Shown: positions 9,572 to 18,389, counted from the stretch's first letter. The stretch: 64,000 nt of DNA from Corynebacterium sp. NML140438 (GCF_001875725.1 NZ_MLCQ01000029.1:248001-312000), one strand, 5' to 3'. Notes: generated from the sequence alone by a model not told the origin. Program-made: numbers and translations.

Positions 9572-10513
9572 ATGAATATGCACGAATGGCCCCTGACGTT
9601 CTTCACCACGTTCGGACAGATGGCAGTCGGCGCGTTCTTCGTCCTCGGCGTGATCACAATGCTCGGACGCACCCGCTACTCCGCCAACGCAATCAACCGC
9701 ATCTGCGTGCCAGCGCTCTACGCAATCGGCCCAATCATGATCGCGGGTTTCTGCCTCGCGTTCTTCCACCTCGGCAACCCAATTAACGCGCTGAACGTGA
9801 TGCGCCACATCAGCTCCTCCGGGCTCACGCAAGAGCTGGTTGGTGGCTGCATCTTCGCAGCACTCGGGTTCTTGTTCGCGGCCTGCCAATTCTTCGACTG
9901 GGGCTCCGTGGGCACCCGCACGGCAATTGCTGTGGTGACCGCGATTGCGGGCATCGGGTTCATCGCCACCATGGCGCGCCTCTACATGCTGCCAACAATC
10001 CCTTCGTGGAACCACTGGACCACCCCGGCGGCGTTCTACCTCTCCGCGGCGGTCACAGGACTCCTCGCGATTGCGGTCGCGCTCACGGCCTACAACTGGC
10101 TCGAGGACTCCGCGCTGATCAAGAAGCTCATCCCGTCCGCGCGCAACGAGGACCAGACCGAGGCCCAAAAGGAAGAGGTCTGGGACCTGATCCACGCATC
10201 GCTGCGCTGGATCGGTATCGCACTGACCGTCGTTGTACCGCTGATCTTCATCGTGATGATCTTCAACTACGGCCGCCCCGCCGGCCCTAACCCGGCGCAG
10301 TTCGAGTTCAACATGACCGCGTTCGTCATCCGCATCGGCCTGCTGCTCATCGGCGCGTTTATCGTCGGGCTCATCCTGGCGTTCGGTGGCCGCACCCGCC
10401 GCCCGACCGGGAGCGCGATGCTGTGGATCACCGTCGCCTACATCCTGGTGGTCATCGCGGAGCTGCTCGGCCGGTTCATGTTCTACGGCGCAGTTGACCG
10501 GATCGGAATCTGA
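9572..10513 (+). CDS. dmsC: DMSO reductase membrane anchor subunit
   Basis: Integral membrane protein that oxidises menaquinol and anchors DmsAB. It has 313 residues with about eight hydrophobic spans (for example WPLTFFTTFGQMAVGAFFVLG, YAIGPIMIAGFCLAFFHLG, GGCIFAALGFLFAACQFF, IGLLLIGAFIVGLILAF). The motif AFFHLGNP after the second span is a DmsC hallmark. The start ATG is 8 nt after AAGAGG and 3 bp after the dmsB stop. Its stop overlaps the start of the chaperone gene by one base (TGATG). It belongs to a tight four-gene operon. Confidence 0.93.
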   Translation: MNMHEWPLTFFTTFGQMAVGAFFVLGVITMLGRTRYSANAINRICVPALYAIGPIMIAGFCLAFFHLGNPINALNVMRHISSSGLTQELVGGCIFAALGFLFAACQFFDWGSVGTRTAIAVVTAIAGIGFIATMARLYMLPTIPSWNHWTTPAAFYLSAAVTGLLAIAVALTAYNWLEDSALIKKLIPSARNEDQTEAQKEEVWDLIHASLRWIGIALTVVVPLIFIVMIFNYGRPAGPNPAQFEFNMTAFVIRIGLLLIGAFIVGLILAFGGRTRRPTGSAMLWITVAYILVVIAELLGRFMFYGAVDRIGI

Positions 10514-11115
10514 TGGGTACAGAGCTACTTGAGCGCTGCCGCATCGCAGCGGACATCGTGGGGCAACTCTTCCTCGACGAGCCCCAGGGCCCGCTTCTCG
10601 ACGCCCTCTCCGACCCCTCCTTCCTGCAGTCATGGCCGCTCGAGGACAACACATCGCAGCAGGCCATCACCGGGCTGCTTCAGGCAGAGCGCGACACCGC
10701 CGAGGCCCTGCAGCGCGACCACCTCTACCTCTTCATCGGCGTAAGCTCCCCACTTGCCCAACCGTACGAGTCCCCGTACTTCTCCAAGGACGGCCTCGTC
10801 ATGGACGATGACACCGCGGCAGTCGCCGCCTTCTACCACCAGGTAGGTTTCGCCCCCGGTGCGGACAATTTGCCACCGGACCACATCGGGCTCGAGTTCC
10901 GCTGCATCAGCCACCTGTGCGCCCTGGCGCTCAACGCCTCCGGCGAGGAGGCGCGCACCGCGGCGCTCGGAGCGCTCAAAACGTTCACCACCGAGCACCC
11001 CGCCAGGTTCGCCGAGCAAGTGCTCGGGTGCATCGAAAAGCACGCGAACACCGCAATCTACCGGGCACTTCCTGGGCTCGCGCGGGGCGTGCTCGCCGCC
11101 GTCGAAACTCTCTAA
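10513..11115 (+). CDS. dmsD: TorD/DmsD-like chaperone for DMSO reductase maturation
   Basis: Probable redox-enzyme maturation protein that binds the Tat signal of DmsA until the molybdenum cofactor is loaded. It has 200 residues, all helical in character, with the family-like segment YLFIGVSSPLAQPYESPYFSKDGLV near residues 73-97 and PPDHIGLEFRCISHLC near residues 120-135, the usual PxDHIxxEL motif of this family. It overlaps dmsC by one base and ends the operon. A strong bidirectional hairpin follows at 11120-11157. The symbol is by position and family; a TorD-type name would be equally fair. Confidence 0.88.
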   Translation: MGTELLERCRIAADIVGQLFLDEPQGPLLDALSDPSFLQSWPLEDNTSQQAITGLLQAERDTAEALQRDHLYLFIGVSSPLAQPYESPYFSKDGLVMDDDTAAVAAFYHQVGFAPGADNLPPDHIGLEFRCISHLCALALNASGEEARTAALGALKTFTTEHPARFAEQVLGCIEKHANTAIYRALPGLARGVLAAVETL

Positions 11116-11119
11116 TACG

Positions 11120-11157
11120 AAAGCTCCCCACCTCGTCCTGGACGAGTGGGGAGCTTT
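11120..11157. terminator. Bidirectional terminator between the dms operon and rplO
   Basis: Long stem AAAGCTCCCCAC...TCGTC / GACGA..GTGGGGAGCTTT with a short loop. T-runs flank both ends, so it can stop both the plus-strand dms operon and the minus-strand rpsH-rplO operon, which converge here. Confidence 0.85.
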
Positions 11158-11186
11158 GCTATTCGCTGTGGTGCGAAGATGAAAGC

Positions 11187-11636
11187 TTACGCCTGGGTGG
11201 TGGAGCCACCAGCAGCCTCGATCTTCTCAACCGCAGACTTGGAGAACTTGGTAGCGGTGACGTCCAACTTGACGTTGATGTCGCCGTTGCCCAGCACCTT
11301 GACCGGCTGGTTCTTGCGAACCAAGCCAGCTGCGACGATGTCGTCGATGGTGATGGTGCCACCGTTCGGGAACGCCTCTGCGAGCGCCTGAACGTTGACT
11401 ACCTGGTACTCCACGCGGTTCGGGTTCTTGAAGCCCTTGAGCTTCGGCAGACGCATGTGAAGTGGCATCTGGCCACCCTCAAATGCTGCGGAAACCTGCT
11501 TGCGAGCCTTGGTGCCCTTGGTACCACGGCCAGCGGTCTTGCCGCCCTTGCCTGCTTCACCGCGACCTACGCGGAACTTTGGTTTGTTCGCGCCCTTTGC
11601 TGGGCGCAGATCATGGAGCTTGATAATTTCAGCCAT
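11187..11636 (-). CDS. rplO: 50S ribosomal protein L15
   Basis: Late-assembly 23S rRNA-binding protein, 149 residues (usual ~145). The Gly/Lys-rich N-terminal extension is typical ([22 protein letters not shown]), followed by the conserved [20 protein letters not shown] near residues 65-85. Last gene of the rpsH-rplF-rplR-rpsE-rpmD-rplO unit, 6 bp after rpmD. In most bacteria secY follows directly. Here a terminator and the dms island intervene. Confidence 0.98.
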   Translation of the reverse strand: MAEIIKLHDLRPAKGANKPKFRVGRGEAGKGGKTAGRGTKGTKARKQVSAAFEGGQMPLHMRLPKLKGFKNPNRVEYQVVNVQALAEAFPNGGTITIDDIVAAGLVRKNQPVKVLGNGDINVKLDVTATKFSKSAVEKIEAAGGSTTQA

Positions 11637-11642
11637 GTTGTT

Positions 11643-11828
11643 CTACTCCCCTGCAACTTCTTCGACGGTAACGAGGTGGCGAACCTTCAGGATCTGTCCA
11701 CGAGTAGCGGCGTTGTCCTTCTTGATGACGGACTGGCCGATCTTACGCAGACCGAGTGCCTCGAGGTTCTTACGGGTCAGCGGCTTCTCGCCAACCTTGC
11801 CGTGGTGCAATGTGATCTTCAAAGCCAT
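11643..11828 (-). CDS. rpmD: 50S ribosomal protein L30
   Basis: Small 23S rRNA-binding protein of 61 residues (MALKITLHHGKVGEKPLTRKN...), the normal size. The segment LEALGLRKIGQSVIKKDNAATRGQI carries the family pattern. It lies 5 bp after rpsE and 6 bp before rplO in the second spc sub-operon. Confidence 0.97.
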   Translation of the reverse strand: MALKITLHHGKVGEKPLTRKNLEALGLRKIGQSVIKKDNAATRGQILKVRHLVTVEEVAGE

Positions 11829-11833
11829 TGTTC

Positions 11834-12469
11834 TTACGCCTCCTGTCCTGCGCGTGCGCGCAGCATGCGAGCAGGTGCGACGTCCTCGAGGTCCTTGCCG
11901 CGCTTCGCAGCAACTTCCTCTGGGCGTACGAGCTGCTTGAGACCAGCAACCGTTGCCTGGACAACGTTCAGCGCGTTGTCAGAACCGATCGACTTCGCAA
12001 GGATGTCCTGGACACCAGCGCACTCGAGCACTGGACGGACTGCGCCACCGGCGATAACACCGGTACCTGGAGCAGCCGGGCGCAGCATAACGATGCCAGC
12101 GGCCTCTTCTGCCTGGACTGGGTGAGGAATGGTGCCACCGATCATTGGGACGCGGAAGAAGTTCTTACGTGCTTCTTCTGCACCCTTCTGGATAGCGGCA
12201 GGAACTTCCTTCGCCTTGCCGTAGCCCACGCCGACCATGCCCTTGCCGTCACCAACGACGACGAGAGCGGTGAAGGACATGTTGCGTCCGCCCTTCACGG
12301 TCTTTGCGACACGGTTGATGGTGATGACGCGCTCAATGTACTTGTCGCGGTCATCGTTCTGGTTGCGACGGTCATCGCGACGGCCACGGCCACCGCGGTT
12401 GTTGCGCTCATTCTTCTTGTTCTGGTTGTCGGCGGAGCGTCCGCCGTCACGCCGTTCACGTTCGGCCAT
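11834..12469 (-). CDS. rpsE: 30S ribosomal protein S5
   Basis: Protein of the 30S subunit involved in decoding accuracy, 211 residues. A charged, Asn/Arg-rich N-terminal extension of about 45 residues ([20 protein letters not shown]) is typical of actinobacterial S5. The S5 double-stranded RNA-binding domain follows ([29 protein letters not shown]), then [11 protein letters not shown] and the C-terminal domain. It is 40 bp after rplR and 5 bp before rpmD. Confidence 0.98.
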   Translation of the reverse strand: MAERERRDGGRSADNQNKKNERNNRGGRGRRDDRRNQNDDRDKYIERVITINRVAKTVKGGRNMSFTALVVVGDGKGMVGVGYGKAKEVPAAIQKGAEEARKNFFRVPMIGGTIPHPVQAEEAAGIVMLRPAAPGTGVIAGGAVRPVLECAGVQDILAKSIGSDNALNVVQATVAGLKQLVRPEEVAAKRGKDLEDVAPARMLRARAGQEA

Positions 12470-12509
12470 TACGCGATCCTTCCGTTGATGGTGATGATTG
12501 CGGTGGTCA

Positions 12510-12914
12510 TTAGAACTTCAGACCACCTTCACGAGCGGCGTCGGCAAGAGCTGCGACGCGACCGTGGTACTTGTAACCTGCGCGGTCGAAGACGATAGCT
12601 TCGATGCCTGCAGCCTTGGCGCGCTCAGCGATCAGCTGGCCAACCTTGGCTGCCTTTGTCTTCTTGTCACCTTCCAACGCACGCACGTCGGCCTCGATGG
12701 AGGACGCTGCTGCGAGCGTGTGGCCAGCGAGATCGTCGATCACCTGGACGTGGATGTGACGCGAAGAGCGGTGCACAACGAGACGTGGAGTCTCTGGGGT
12801 GCCGCGCAGCGTCTTGCGGATACGGAAGTGGCGACGTGCACGAGCCTCGCGACGGCGGGAGGAAATATCCTTGCCGACCGGAGTGCGCTTGGTGTTCTCT
12901 GCAGAATTGCTCAT
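12510..12914 (-). CDS. rplR: 50S ribosomal protein L18
   Basis: 5S rRNA-binding protein of the central protuberance, 134 residues. Typical L18 segments are [42 protein letters not shown] near residues 25-65 and a C-terminal [24 protein letters not shown]. The start [11 protein letters not shown] at 12914 is 2 bp after the rplF stop, so coupling is likely. Confidence 0.98.
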   Translation of the reverse strand: MSNSAENTKRTPVGKDISSRRREARARRHFRIRKTLRGTPETPRLVVHRSSRHIHVQVIDDLAGHTLAAASSIEADVRALEGDKKTKAAKVGQLIAERAKAAGIEAIVFDRAGYKYHGRVAALADAAREGGLKF

Positions 12915-12916
12915 GA

Positions 12917-13453
12917 TTACTTACCCGTCTTTCCGACCTTGCGACGGATCTGCTCGCCCTCGTAGCGGATGCCCTTACCCTTGTATGGGTCATCCTTACG
13001 GAGGCGGCGAATGTTCGCCGCGATCTGGCCAACCTGCTGCTTGTCAATGCCCTCGATGGAGAACTTGGTAGTTCCATCGACTGCGAAGCTGATCCCTTCC
13101 GGAGCCTCGATGAGGATCGGGTGGGAGTAGCCGAGCGAGAACTCGAGGTTCTTACCCTTGGCCTGGACACGGTAGCCGACACCGAAGATCTCCATGTTGA
13201 TCTTGTAGCCCTCGGTCACGCCAACAACGAGGTTGTTGATCATGGAGCGGGACAGACCGTGCAGCGCACGGTGCTTACGGTGATCGTCCGGACGGGAGAC
13301 GACAATCTCGTTGTCCTCAACCGCAGCGGTGATTGGCTCAGGCATCTCGAAGTTCAGGGAACCCTTTGGGCCCTTGACCTCTACGACCTGACCGTTAACG
13401 TTTACTTCGACACCATTCGGGATGGCGATGGGTGCATTACCTACACGCGACAT
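12917..13453 (-). CDS. rplF: 50S ribosomal protein L6
   Basis: 23S rRNA-binding protein near the factor-binding site, 178 residues with the two repeated L6 domains. The start is [17 protein letters not shown]. The second-domain signature [23 protein letters not shown] closes the protein. It lies 18 bp after rpsH in the rpsH-rplO unit, a normal order. Confidence 0.98.
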   Translation of the reverse strand: MSRVGNAPIAIPNGVEVNVNGQVVEVKGPKGSLNFEMPEPITAAVEDNEIVVSRPDDHRKHRALHGLSRSMINNLVVGVTEGYKINMEIFGVGYRVQAKGKNLEFSLGYSHPILIEAPEGISFAVDGTTKFSIEGIDKQQVGQIAANIRRLRKDDPYKGKGIRYEGEQIRRKVGKTGK

Positions 13454-13471
13454 AGTCTTTTCAACCTCCCT

Positions 13472-13870
13472 TTACCAGACGTAGGCGAGAACTTCTCCGC
13501 CTACACCCTTCTCCTGGGCCTGACGGTCGGTGAGGAGACCGTGGGACGTGGAGATGATCGCCACACCCAGACCACCCAGCACCTGCGGCAGGTCGTTGGA
13601 CTTTGCGTACACGCGCAGACCAGGCTTGGACACGCGACGCAGGCCAGCGATGGCTGCCTCACGGGTCGGGCCGTACTTGAGGTCCAGGGTCAGCTGCTTG
13701 CCAACCTTGGCGTCCTCAACCTTGTAATCAGCAATGTAGCCTTCCTGCTTCAGGATCTCGGCGATGTTCGCCTTGATCTTGGAGGAAGGCATCGTCACGC
13801 TCTCGTGCTGTGCGTGCGACGCGTTGCGCACGCGAGACAGCATGTCTGCGATTGGATCAGTCATCGTCAT
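13472..13870 (-). CDS. rpsH: 30S ribosomal protein S8
   Basis: Primary 16S rRNA-binding protein and, in many bacteria, translational repressor of the spc operon. ATG at 13870 gives 132 residues ([17 protein letters not shown]), the conserved family start; the longer open frame upstream is not conserved. The C-terminal signature [27 protein letters not shown] is present. It is normally preceded by rpsN and rplE. Here rpsN is absent and rplE is 3.6 kb away across an accessory island, so this gene now heads its own transcription unit. Confidence 0.98.
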   Translation of the reverse strand: MTMTDPIADMLSRVRNASHAQHESVTMPSSKIKANIAEILKQEGYIADYKVEDAKVGKQLTLDLKYGPTREAAIAGLRRVSKPGLRVYAKSNDLPQVLGGLGVAIISTSHGLLTDRQAQEKGVGGEVLAYVW

Positions 13871-14193
13871 AAGATGTGACCGTTTACCTTTCTCGTTGCG
13901 GTTCCCTACCCACCTGACCAGCAAGACTGTGTCGTGCCAGGTCGCGTTTTCCGCATGATCTGTCGGGGGCTACTTCACGCTCCCCACGCTCAATAACGCG
14001 GGGCGCTCGCCGCCTCCCTTGCACGCGGTCCGCTTCTCGGCGGGGGGCCTGCAACAAAGTTGGATGTACAATGTTCTTTCGGATTTTGCGCGCAGACAAC
14101 CATCTGTGCACAAGTCCGTTCGGCCACATTACACCTTCTGCCCGCAGGAAACAAGTCGCGTTCGGCGATGCGCGTCGTCGTATAGTCGGCAGC
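13871..14193. promoter_or_regulatory. Divergent promoter region between rpsH and the M20 amidohydrolase
   Basis: This 323-bp gap has no credible gene. It must hold the promoter of rpsH-rplO (minus) and that of the amidohydrolase (plus, see the -10 box at 14181). A GC-rich hairpin-forming stretch lies around 13985-14050. No S8-binding mimic was recognised with confidence. Confidence 0.5.
14181..14186 (+). promoter_or_regulatory. Candidate -10 box of a leaderless amidohydrolase transcript
   Basis: TATAGT is followed by exactly 7 nt (CGGCAGC) and then the ATG at 14194. No SD sequence is present, which fits a leaderless mRNA starting at the ATG. The -35 region is weak. Confidence 0.5.
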
Positions 14194-15426
14194 ATGAAGC
14201 ACCTTGACGAACTTTTCGACGCCCTCTCCGCCACCCGCTCGCACCGTGAGGAGCTCTACCGCTGGTTCCACCAGCACGCGGAGCTGTCGATGCAGGAAAC
14301 CGAAACGACGCAGCGCATCATACAGGAGCTCGAAGCCGCCGGAATTCGGTTTAGCCAGCTGGGCGAGACGGGCGTCGTCGCCACCATCGAGAACGGCCCC
14401 GGCCCCGTGGTCGCGCTGCGTGGCGACACCGACGGCCTGCCCGTCAAGGAGGATTCCGGCAAGGACTACGCCTGCACCCGAACCCAGGTGGATGCGGCGA
14501 CTGGTCAACAGGTGCCAGTATCCCACGCGTGTGGTCACGACTTCCACATCTGCTCGGTACTCGCGGCGCTCAACGCCTTCAATTCCTGCCGCGACGTCTG
14601 GTCGGGCACGCTGGTGGGGGTGTTCCAGCCCGGCGAGGAAACTGCGTCGGGTGCGCGCTCCATGGTTGAGCACGGCATCTCCGACACGGTTCCCCACCCT
14701 GATGTGTACTTGGGCCAGCACGTGCTCGGCACCCTTCCGTTGGGACACGTGGGGACCCGGCCAGGCCCGGTGCTGTCCCAGGCGTTCTCGGTCAAAGTGA
14801 CGGTGCACGGCGTGGGTTCGCACGGCTCCATGCCTGAGATGGGCGTTGACGCGGTCTTGTTGGCGTCGACAATTGTGACGAGGCTGCACACAGTGGTGTC
14901 CCGCGAGGTCGCAGCCTCGGAGACCGCGGTGCTAACGGTCGGGGCGATCCACGCGGGCGCAAAGTCCAACGTCATCCCTGATAGCGCTGAGTTGCTCATC
15001 AACACCCGCGCCTATTCGGAGGCGACAAGCGAGCACCTCAAGGAGGCCATCGAGCGCACCGTGCGCGCCGAGTGCGAGGCAGCGCGCAGCCCACAAGCAC
15101 CCGAGTTCGAGTACTACGACGCCTACCCACTCACCTGCAATGACGAAACGGTGACGCGGCGGGTACGCAAGGCCTTCGAGGAGCAGTTCGGCGACGAAGC
15201 CCAGACGCTGGAACAAGTCCCTGCCAGCGAGGACTTCTCGATCATCCCGGATGCCCTCGGCGTACCGTACACCTTCTGGGGGCTCGGCGGCTTCGCCAGC
15301 TACCCACATGCGCCGGGCAACCACTCCGCCGCATTCGCACCCGACCTGCAGCCGACACTGGACCGCGGCGCCGAAGCGATGGTCACCGCAGCGAGCGCGT
15401 GGCTCGTCAGCGAGGGGCGCGACTAG
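14194..15426 (+). CDS. M20 family amidohydrolase/peptidase
   Basis: Cytosolic zinc-dependent hydrolase of the M20D group (hippurate hydrolase / N-acyl amino acid amidohydrolase / IAA-amino acid hydrolase). It has 410 residues from ATG 14194 (MKHLDELFDALSATRS). Metal-site motifs are SHACGHDFH (Cys113, His115) and GEETASGA (Glu148/Glu149), and PASEDFS is near the C-terminus. The dimerisation domain in the middle is seen as VTVHGVGSHGSMPEMGVDAV. The actual amide substrate cannot be predicted. It is followed by a DUF6457 gene and fdhD on the same strand; in C. glutamicum the position next to that pair is held by a formate dehydrogenase gene. Its stop codon TAG forms part of the likely -10 box of the next gene. 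Confidence 0.9.
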   Translation: MKHLDELFDALSATRSHREELYRWFHQHAELSMQETETTQRIIQELEAAGIRFSQLGETGVVATIENGPGPVVALRGDTDGLPVKEDSGKDYACTRTQVDAATGQQVPVSHACGHDFHICSVLAALNAFNSCRDVWSGTLVGVFQPGEETASGARSMVEHGISDTVPHPDVYLGQHVLGTLPLGHVGTRPGPVLSQAFSVKVTVHGVGSHGSMPEMGVDAVLLASTIVTRLHTVVSREVAASETAVLTVGAIHAGAKSNVIPDSAELLINTRAYSEATSEHLKEAIERTVRAECEAARSPQAPEFEYYDAYPLTCNDETVTRRVRKAFEEQFGDEAQTLEQVPASEDFSIIPDALGVPYTFWGLGGFASYPHAPGNHSAAFAPDLQPTLDRGAEAMVTAASAWLVSEGRD

Positions 15427-15429
15427 AGT
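15424..15429 (+). promoter_or_regulatory. Candidate -10 box overlapping a stop codon
   Basis: TAGAGT starts with the TAG stop of the amidohydrolase gene and ends 7 nt before the ATG at 15437. It would give a leaderless mRNA for the DUF6457-fdhD pair. Inferred from spacing only. Confidence 0.42.
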
Positions 15430-15436
15430 GGCACAC

Positions 15437-15724
15437 ATGGCTAACAACGAAGGTTTGCAATCAACGCACGAGTGGCTCGACGAGGTCTCCCGCGAGCTCA
15501 ACGTCTCCCCGGAGCTCACGCGGACGCTGGTCGGCGACATTTTGAAAATGACTGCTGACGTGGCCCACAACGGCCCCTCGCGCCCGGCGGCCCCGACGAC
15601 TGCGTTCGTAGTCGGCGTCGCTACCGGCGCGGCGCTCAAGGGCGATGAAGCCGTGGACGCAGCAACGACCCGCGAAGCGCTAGCCAAGGTGGCGAAACTC
15701 CTGGAAACCTATGAGCAGAATTAA
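15437..15724 (+). CDS. DUF6457 domain protein
   Basis: Small, acidic, probably helical cytosolic protein of 95 residues (MANNEGLQSTHEWLDEVSREL). It contains the DUF6457 pattern: WLDEV near residue 13-17, LVGDILKMTADVAHNGPSRPAAPTTAFVVGVA in the middle. The family has no proven function. It is repeatedly found beside fdhD and molybdenum enzymes in actinobacteria, so a role in molybdoenzyme maturation is a reasonable guess. Its end overlaps the fdhD start by 14 bp, so the two are translationally coupled. No SD sequence precedes its ATG. Confidence 0.82.
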   Translation: MANNEGLQSTHEWLDEVSRELNVSPELTRTLVGDILKMTADVAHNGPSRPAAPTTAFVVGVATGAALKGDEAVDAATTREALAKVAKLLETYEQN

Positions 15725-16538
15725 TCGACGCTTCGCCGTCACGAAAGTCACCCGCACCGACAACGGGTTCGCGCGCGACACCCGCGCCGACACCGTCACC
15801 GTGGAAGAACCACTGGCCATCCGCGCAACCGGCGACACATTGACCACCACGATGCGCACCCCCGGCCACGACATCGAGCTGGCGCACGGCTGGATGTTCG
15901 CGGAGGGCCTCATCAGCAGCGCAGAAGACGTTCGTTCCGCGCGCTACTGCGCGGGTGCAGTCGGGCCGCACAACGAAAACACGTACAACACGCTCGACAT
16001 CGACCTCGGGCCCGCCGCCTCCTCAGCCGCCCCACAGTTCATCCGTCTCACGACGACCACCAGCGCATGCGGCGTGTGCGGCACCCAGTCGATCGACGAC
16101 ATTATGGATAAGGTGCCCGAGCCGATCACTCCGGTGCCCCTCGACCCGGACCTCGTGATGCGACTTCCCGACGCCCTGGCCGCTGGCCAAAAGCAGTTCC
16201 GAAAAACCGGCGGCATCCACGCGGCAGGCGCGTTCACCTTCGACGGTGAACCTGTAGTCATCCGCGAGGACATCGGCCGCCACAACGCGACCGACAAGGT
16301 GATTGGCCACCTCCTACTCGAGGGGTTGCTACCAGCCAGCGACCTCATCCTGGTTGTCAGCTCCCGCGCGTCATTCGAACTAGTACAGAAAGCAGCAATG
16401 GCCGGCTTCCCGGCAATGGTGGCGGTCTCGGCGGCGTCCTCCCTTGCCGTCGAGCTGGCCCGCGAAACAAAAATGGCGCTCGCCGGCTTTGTGCGCGGCG
16501 AGCGCTTCAATCTGTACTCCGGGGAGCTTGCAGACTAG
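15711..16538 (+). CDS. fdhD: Formate dehydrogenase accessory sulfurtransferase FdhD
   Basis: Transfers sulfur from a cysteine desulfurase to the molybdenum cofactor of formate dehydrogenases, a step needed for activity. It has 275 residues. The persulfide-carrying loop is SACGVCGTQSIDDI with Cys120 and Cys123. The second FdhD signature is REDIGRHNATDKVIG, and SSRASFELVQKAAMAGFP follows. The start overlaps the DUF6457 gene by 14 bp. No formate dehydrogenase gene is in the window, so it may serve a distant FDH; a role for the nearby DMSO reductase is possible but unproven. Its 3' end overlaps that of the convergent transporter gene by 4 bp. Confidence 0.95.
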   Translation: MSRINRRFAVTKVTRTDNGFARDTRADTVTVEEPLAIRATGDTLTTTMRTPGHDIELAHGWMFAEGLISSAEDVRSARYCAGAVGPHNENTYNTLDIDLGPAASSAAPQFIRLTTTTSACGVCGTQSIDDIMDKVPEPITPVPLDPDLVMRLPDALAAGQKQFRKTGGIHAAGAFTFDGEPVVIREDIGRHNATDKVIGHLLLEGLLPASDLILVVSSRASFELVQKAAMAGFPAMVAVSAASSLAVELARETKMALAGFVRGERFNLYSGELAD

Positions 16539-17317
16539 TCCTTGTACACCGTCTTCGTCTTGTTGAGCCAAGCGTAGACACCGCCGATGCACAGGCCACC
16601 ACCGATGAAGTTGCCGATCCACACAGCAACCCAGTTGCTGAGGATCGCCGTGGCGGTGAAACCTTCAGGCAGCGTGCTGGACAGGAACGCCAGGGAGAAC
16701 AGCGAGAAGTTCGCGATGACGTGCTCGAGGCCCAGGCCAACGAAGATAGCGATCAGCGGCAGGATCACGACGAACTTGGAGATGAACTCCTTCGCCAGCA
16801 GTGCGCCAACAATCGCCATGTTGACGATGAAGTTCGCGAAGATCGCCTCAAGCAGCGCGCCGAAGAACGGCTTCGACAGCTTGCCCTCAACCAGAGTGAC
16901 AATCAGGTGGCTGTTATCCATCGAACCAAACTTGGCCGACTGGCTCATCACAGCCGCGAAGATGATCGCGCCAACCAGGTTCGCCACCGTGACCACGACA
17001 ACGAGCCAAATACCCTTGCCCCAGCTGAACACCTTGTCCGTCGCCGCCCAGGACGCAAACATCATGTCGCCCGTTGCAAGCTCCGCGTTCAGGATAACGA
17101 TCGCGAACAGGCCAAGCCCGAACAGCAAGGCGAACACAACCGAGCCGAGCCCCGGCGCATATTCATTGACCGCATTTCCCGCCACCGCGGCGAACGCCGT
17201 GCCAGCGGTCAGGTAAATGCCGGCGAGAATCGCGCGGACGAAAAACCGGGGCATCTCATTATCGAGAAGCTGTTCTTTCTTTTTGGCCCCTGCGTGGACC
17301 ATTTCCTGCAAAGCCAT
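16535..17317 (-). CDS. Formate/nitrite transporter family protein (copy 1)
   Basis: Integral membrane pentameric channel of the FNT family (FocA, NirC, HSC), which passes small monovalent anions such as formate, nitrite or hydrosulfide. It has 260 residues with six spans. The N-terminal part ends with FFVRAILAGIYLTAGTAF, AELATGDMMF follows, and the inner half-helix regions are seen in ANLVGAIIFAAVMS and GLGLEHVIANFSLFSLA (the equivalent of the conserved His-bearing loop). The ATG at 17317 has GAGGAGG close upstream, unlike its paralogue. A 5-bp-arm dyad lies ahead of it (17386-17399). Substrate not predictable. It converges on fdhD with overlapping 3' ends. Confidence 0.9.
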   Translation of the reverse strand: MALQEMVHAGAKKKEQLLDNEMPRFFVRAILAGIYLTAGTAFAAVAGNAVNEYAPGLGSVVFALLFGLGLFAIVILNAELATGDMMFASWAATDKVFSWGKGIWLVVVVTVANLVGAIIFAAVMSQSAKFGSMDNSHLIVTLVEGKLSKPFFGALLEAIFANFIVNMAIVGALLAKEFISKFVVILPLIAIFVGLGLEHVIANFSLFSLAFLSSTLPEGFTATAILSNWVAVWIGNFIGGGLCIGGVYAWLNKTKTVYKD

Positions 17318-17385
17318 TGTGGCCTCCTCAAATTCACCTGAGAGATTGTTGCAAGGAGCCAGTCTATCGAATGTTTCTCAAAAGC

Positions 17386-17399
17386 AGTACATGCGTACT
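17386..17399. promoter_or_regulatory. Dyad upstream of FNT transporter 1
   Basis: AGTAC-ATGC-GTACT, a perfect 5-bp inverted repeat about 70 bp before the ATG. On the minus strand a TAGACT hexamer lies downstream of it at about 17361-17366. The layout fits an operator near a promoter, but no known regulator site was matched. Confidence 0.3.
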
Positions 17400-17436
17400 A
17401 TTCGGGTGTGGGCTGCAGGTCCCCCCAAAAGACGTA

Positions 17437-17468
17437 CACCCCCGCAACCCGGTTGGGTCGCAGGGGTG
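17437..17468 (-). terminator. Terminator after rplE
   Basis: CACCCC(T)GCGACCC pairs with the GGGTTGCGGGGGTG arm, followed on the minus strand by TACGTCTTTTGG. It lies 24 bp after the rplE stop and ends the rplN-rplX-rplE unit. Confidence 0.75.
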
Positions 17469-17491
17469 CTCGTCGAAAAAGCAGTGACGCG

Positions 17492-18070
17492 TTATGCGCG
17501 CTGCATCTTGCCGTCCTTGTCAGCGAACGGGAAGCCGAGGTGGCGCAGGAGTGCGCGGCCCTCGTCGTCGTTCGTTGCGGTGGTGACGACAGTGATGTCC
17601 ATACCGCGGACGCGATCGATCTTGTCGATGTCGATTTCGTAGAACATCGTCTGCTCGGTCAGGCCGAAGGTGTAGTTGCCTGCACCGTCGAACTGCTTGT
17701 CGCTGAGGCCACGGAAGTCACGAATACGTGGCAGAGCGACCGTCAGCAGGCGGTCCAGGAACTCCCACATGCGGTCGCCACGGAGGGTGACCTTCGCGCC
17801 GATTGGCATGCCTTCACGGAGCTTGAAGTTAGCGATGGACTTCTTCGCGCGGCGAAGCTGTGGCTTCTGGCCGGTGATCGCAGCGAGGTCCTCGAGTGCG
17901 CCGTTGATGACCTTGGAGTCACGTGCAGCGTCGCCGACACCCATGTTGACAACAATCTTGGTCAGACCTGGGATCTGCATGACGTTGTCGTACTTGAACT
18001 CATCGTTGAGCTTGGTACGGATGTCCTCTTTGTACTGGGTCTTCAGACGAGGGGTGTAGTTCTCAGCCAT
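17492..18070 (-). CDS. rplE: 50S ribosomal protein L5
   Basis: 5S rRNA-binding protein of the central protuberance, 192 residues (actinobacterial L5 is slightly long). It begins [21 protein letters not shown]. Family signature regions are [11 protein letters not shown] near residue 38 and [20 protein letters not shown] near the C-terminus. It lies 2 bp after rplX. In most bacteria rpsN and rpsH follow. Here a terminator and the fdhD island follow instead. Confidence 0.98.
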   Translation of the reverse strand: MAENYTPRLKTQYKEDIRTKLNDEFKYDNVMQIPGLTKIVVNMGVGDAARDSKVINGALEDLAAITGQKPQLRRAKKSIANFKLREGMPIGAKVTLRGDRMWEFLDRLLTVALPRIRDFRGLSDKQFDGAGNYTFGLTEQTMFYEIDIDKIDRVRGMDITVVTTATNDDEGRALLRHLGFPFADKDGKMQRA

Positions 18071-18072
18071 GC

Positions 18073-18387
18073 TTAGATGTCCTTCCCGTTCGACTTTGCA
18101 ACGCGGACCTTCTTGCCGTTCTCATCGAAACGGTAGCCCACGCGCGTCGGCTTGCCGTCGGAATCCAGGACCATCACGTTGGAGACGTGAATCGGAGCTT
18201 CCTGGGTGACAATGCCGCCGGACTCTGCGCCGCGCTCGTTGTAAGAGTTCGCGACGTGCTTCTTCATACGGTTCACGCCTTCAACGAGAACGCGCTGACG
18301 CTTCGGGTATGCCTCGATAACCTTGCCCTGCGCGCCCTTATCCTTGCCAGAGATGACCTGGACCATATCGCCCTTTTTGATTTTCAT
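18073..18387 (-). CDS. rplX: 50S ribosomal protein L24
   Basis: Assembly-initiator protein of the 50S subunit, 104 residues with an N-terminal KOW motif ([36 protein letters not shown], residues 8-39). The C-terminal half [25 protein letters not shown] is typical of bacterial L24. It is 2 bp after rplN and 2 bp before rplE, an intact three-gene run. Confidence 0.98.
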   Translation of the reverse strand: MKIKKGDMVQVISGKDKGAQGKVIEAYPKRQRVLVEGVNRMKKHVANSYNERGAESGGIVTQEAPIHVSNVMVLDSDGKPTRVGYRFDENGKKVRVAKSNGKDI

Positions 18388-18389
18388 CC

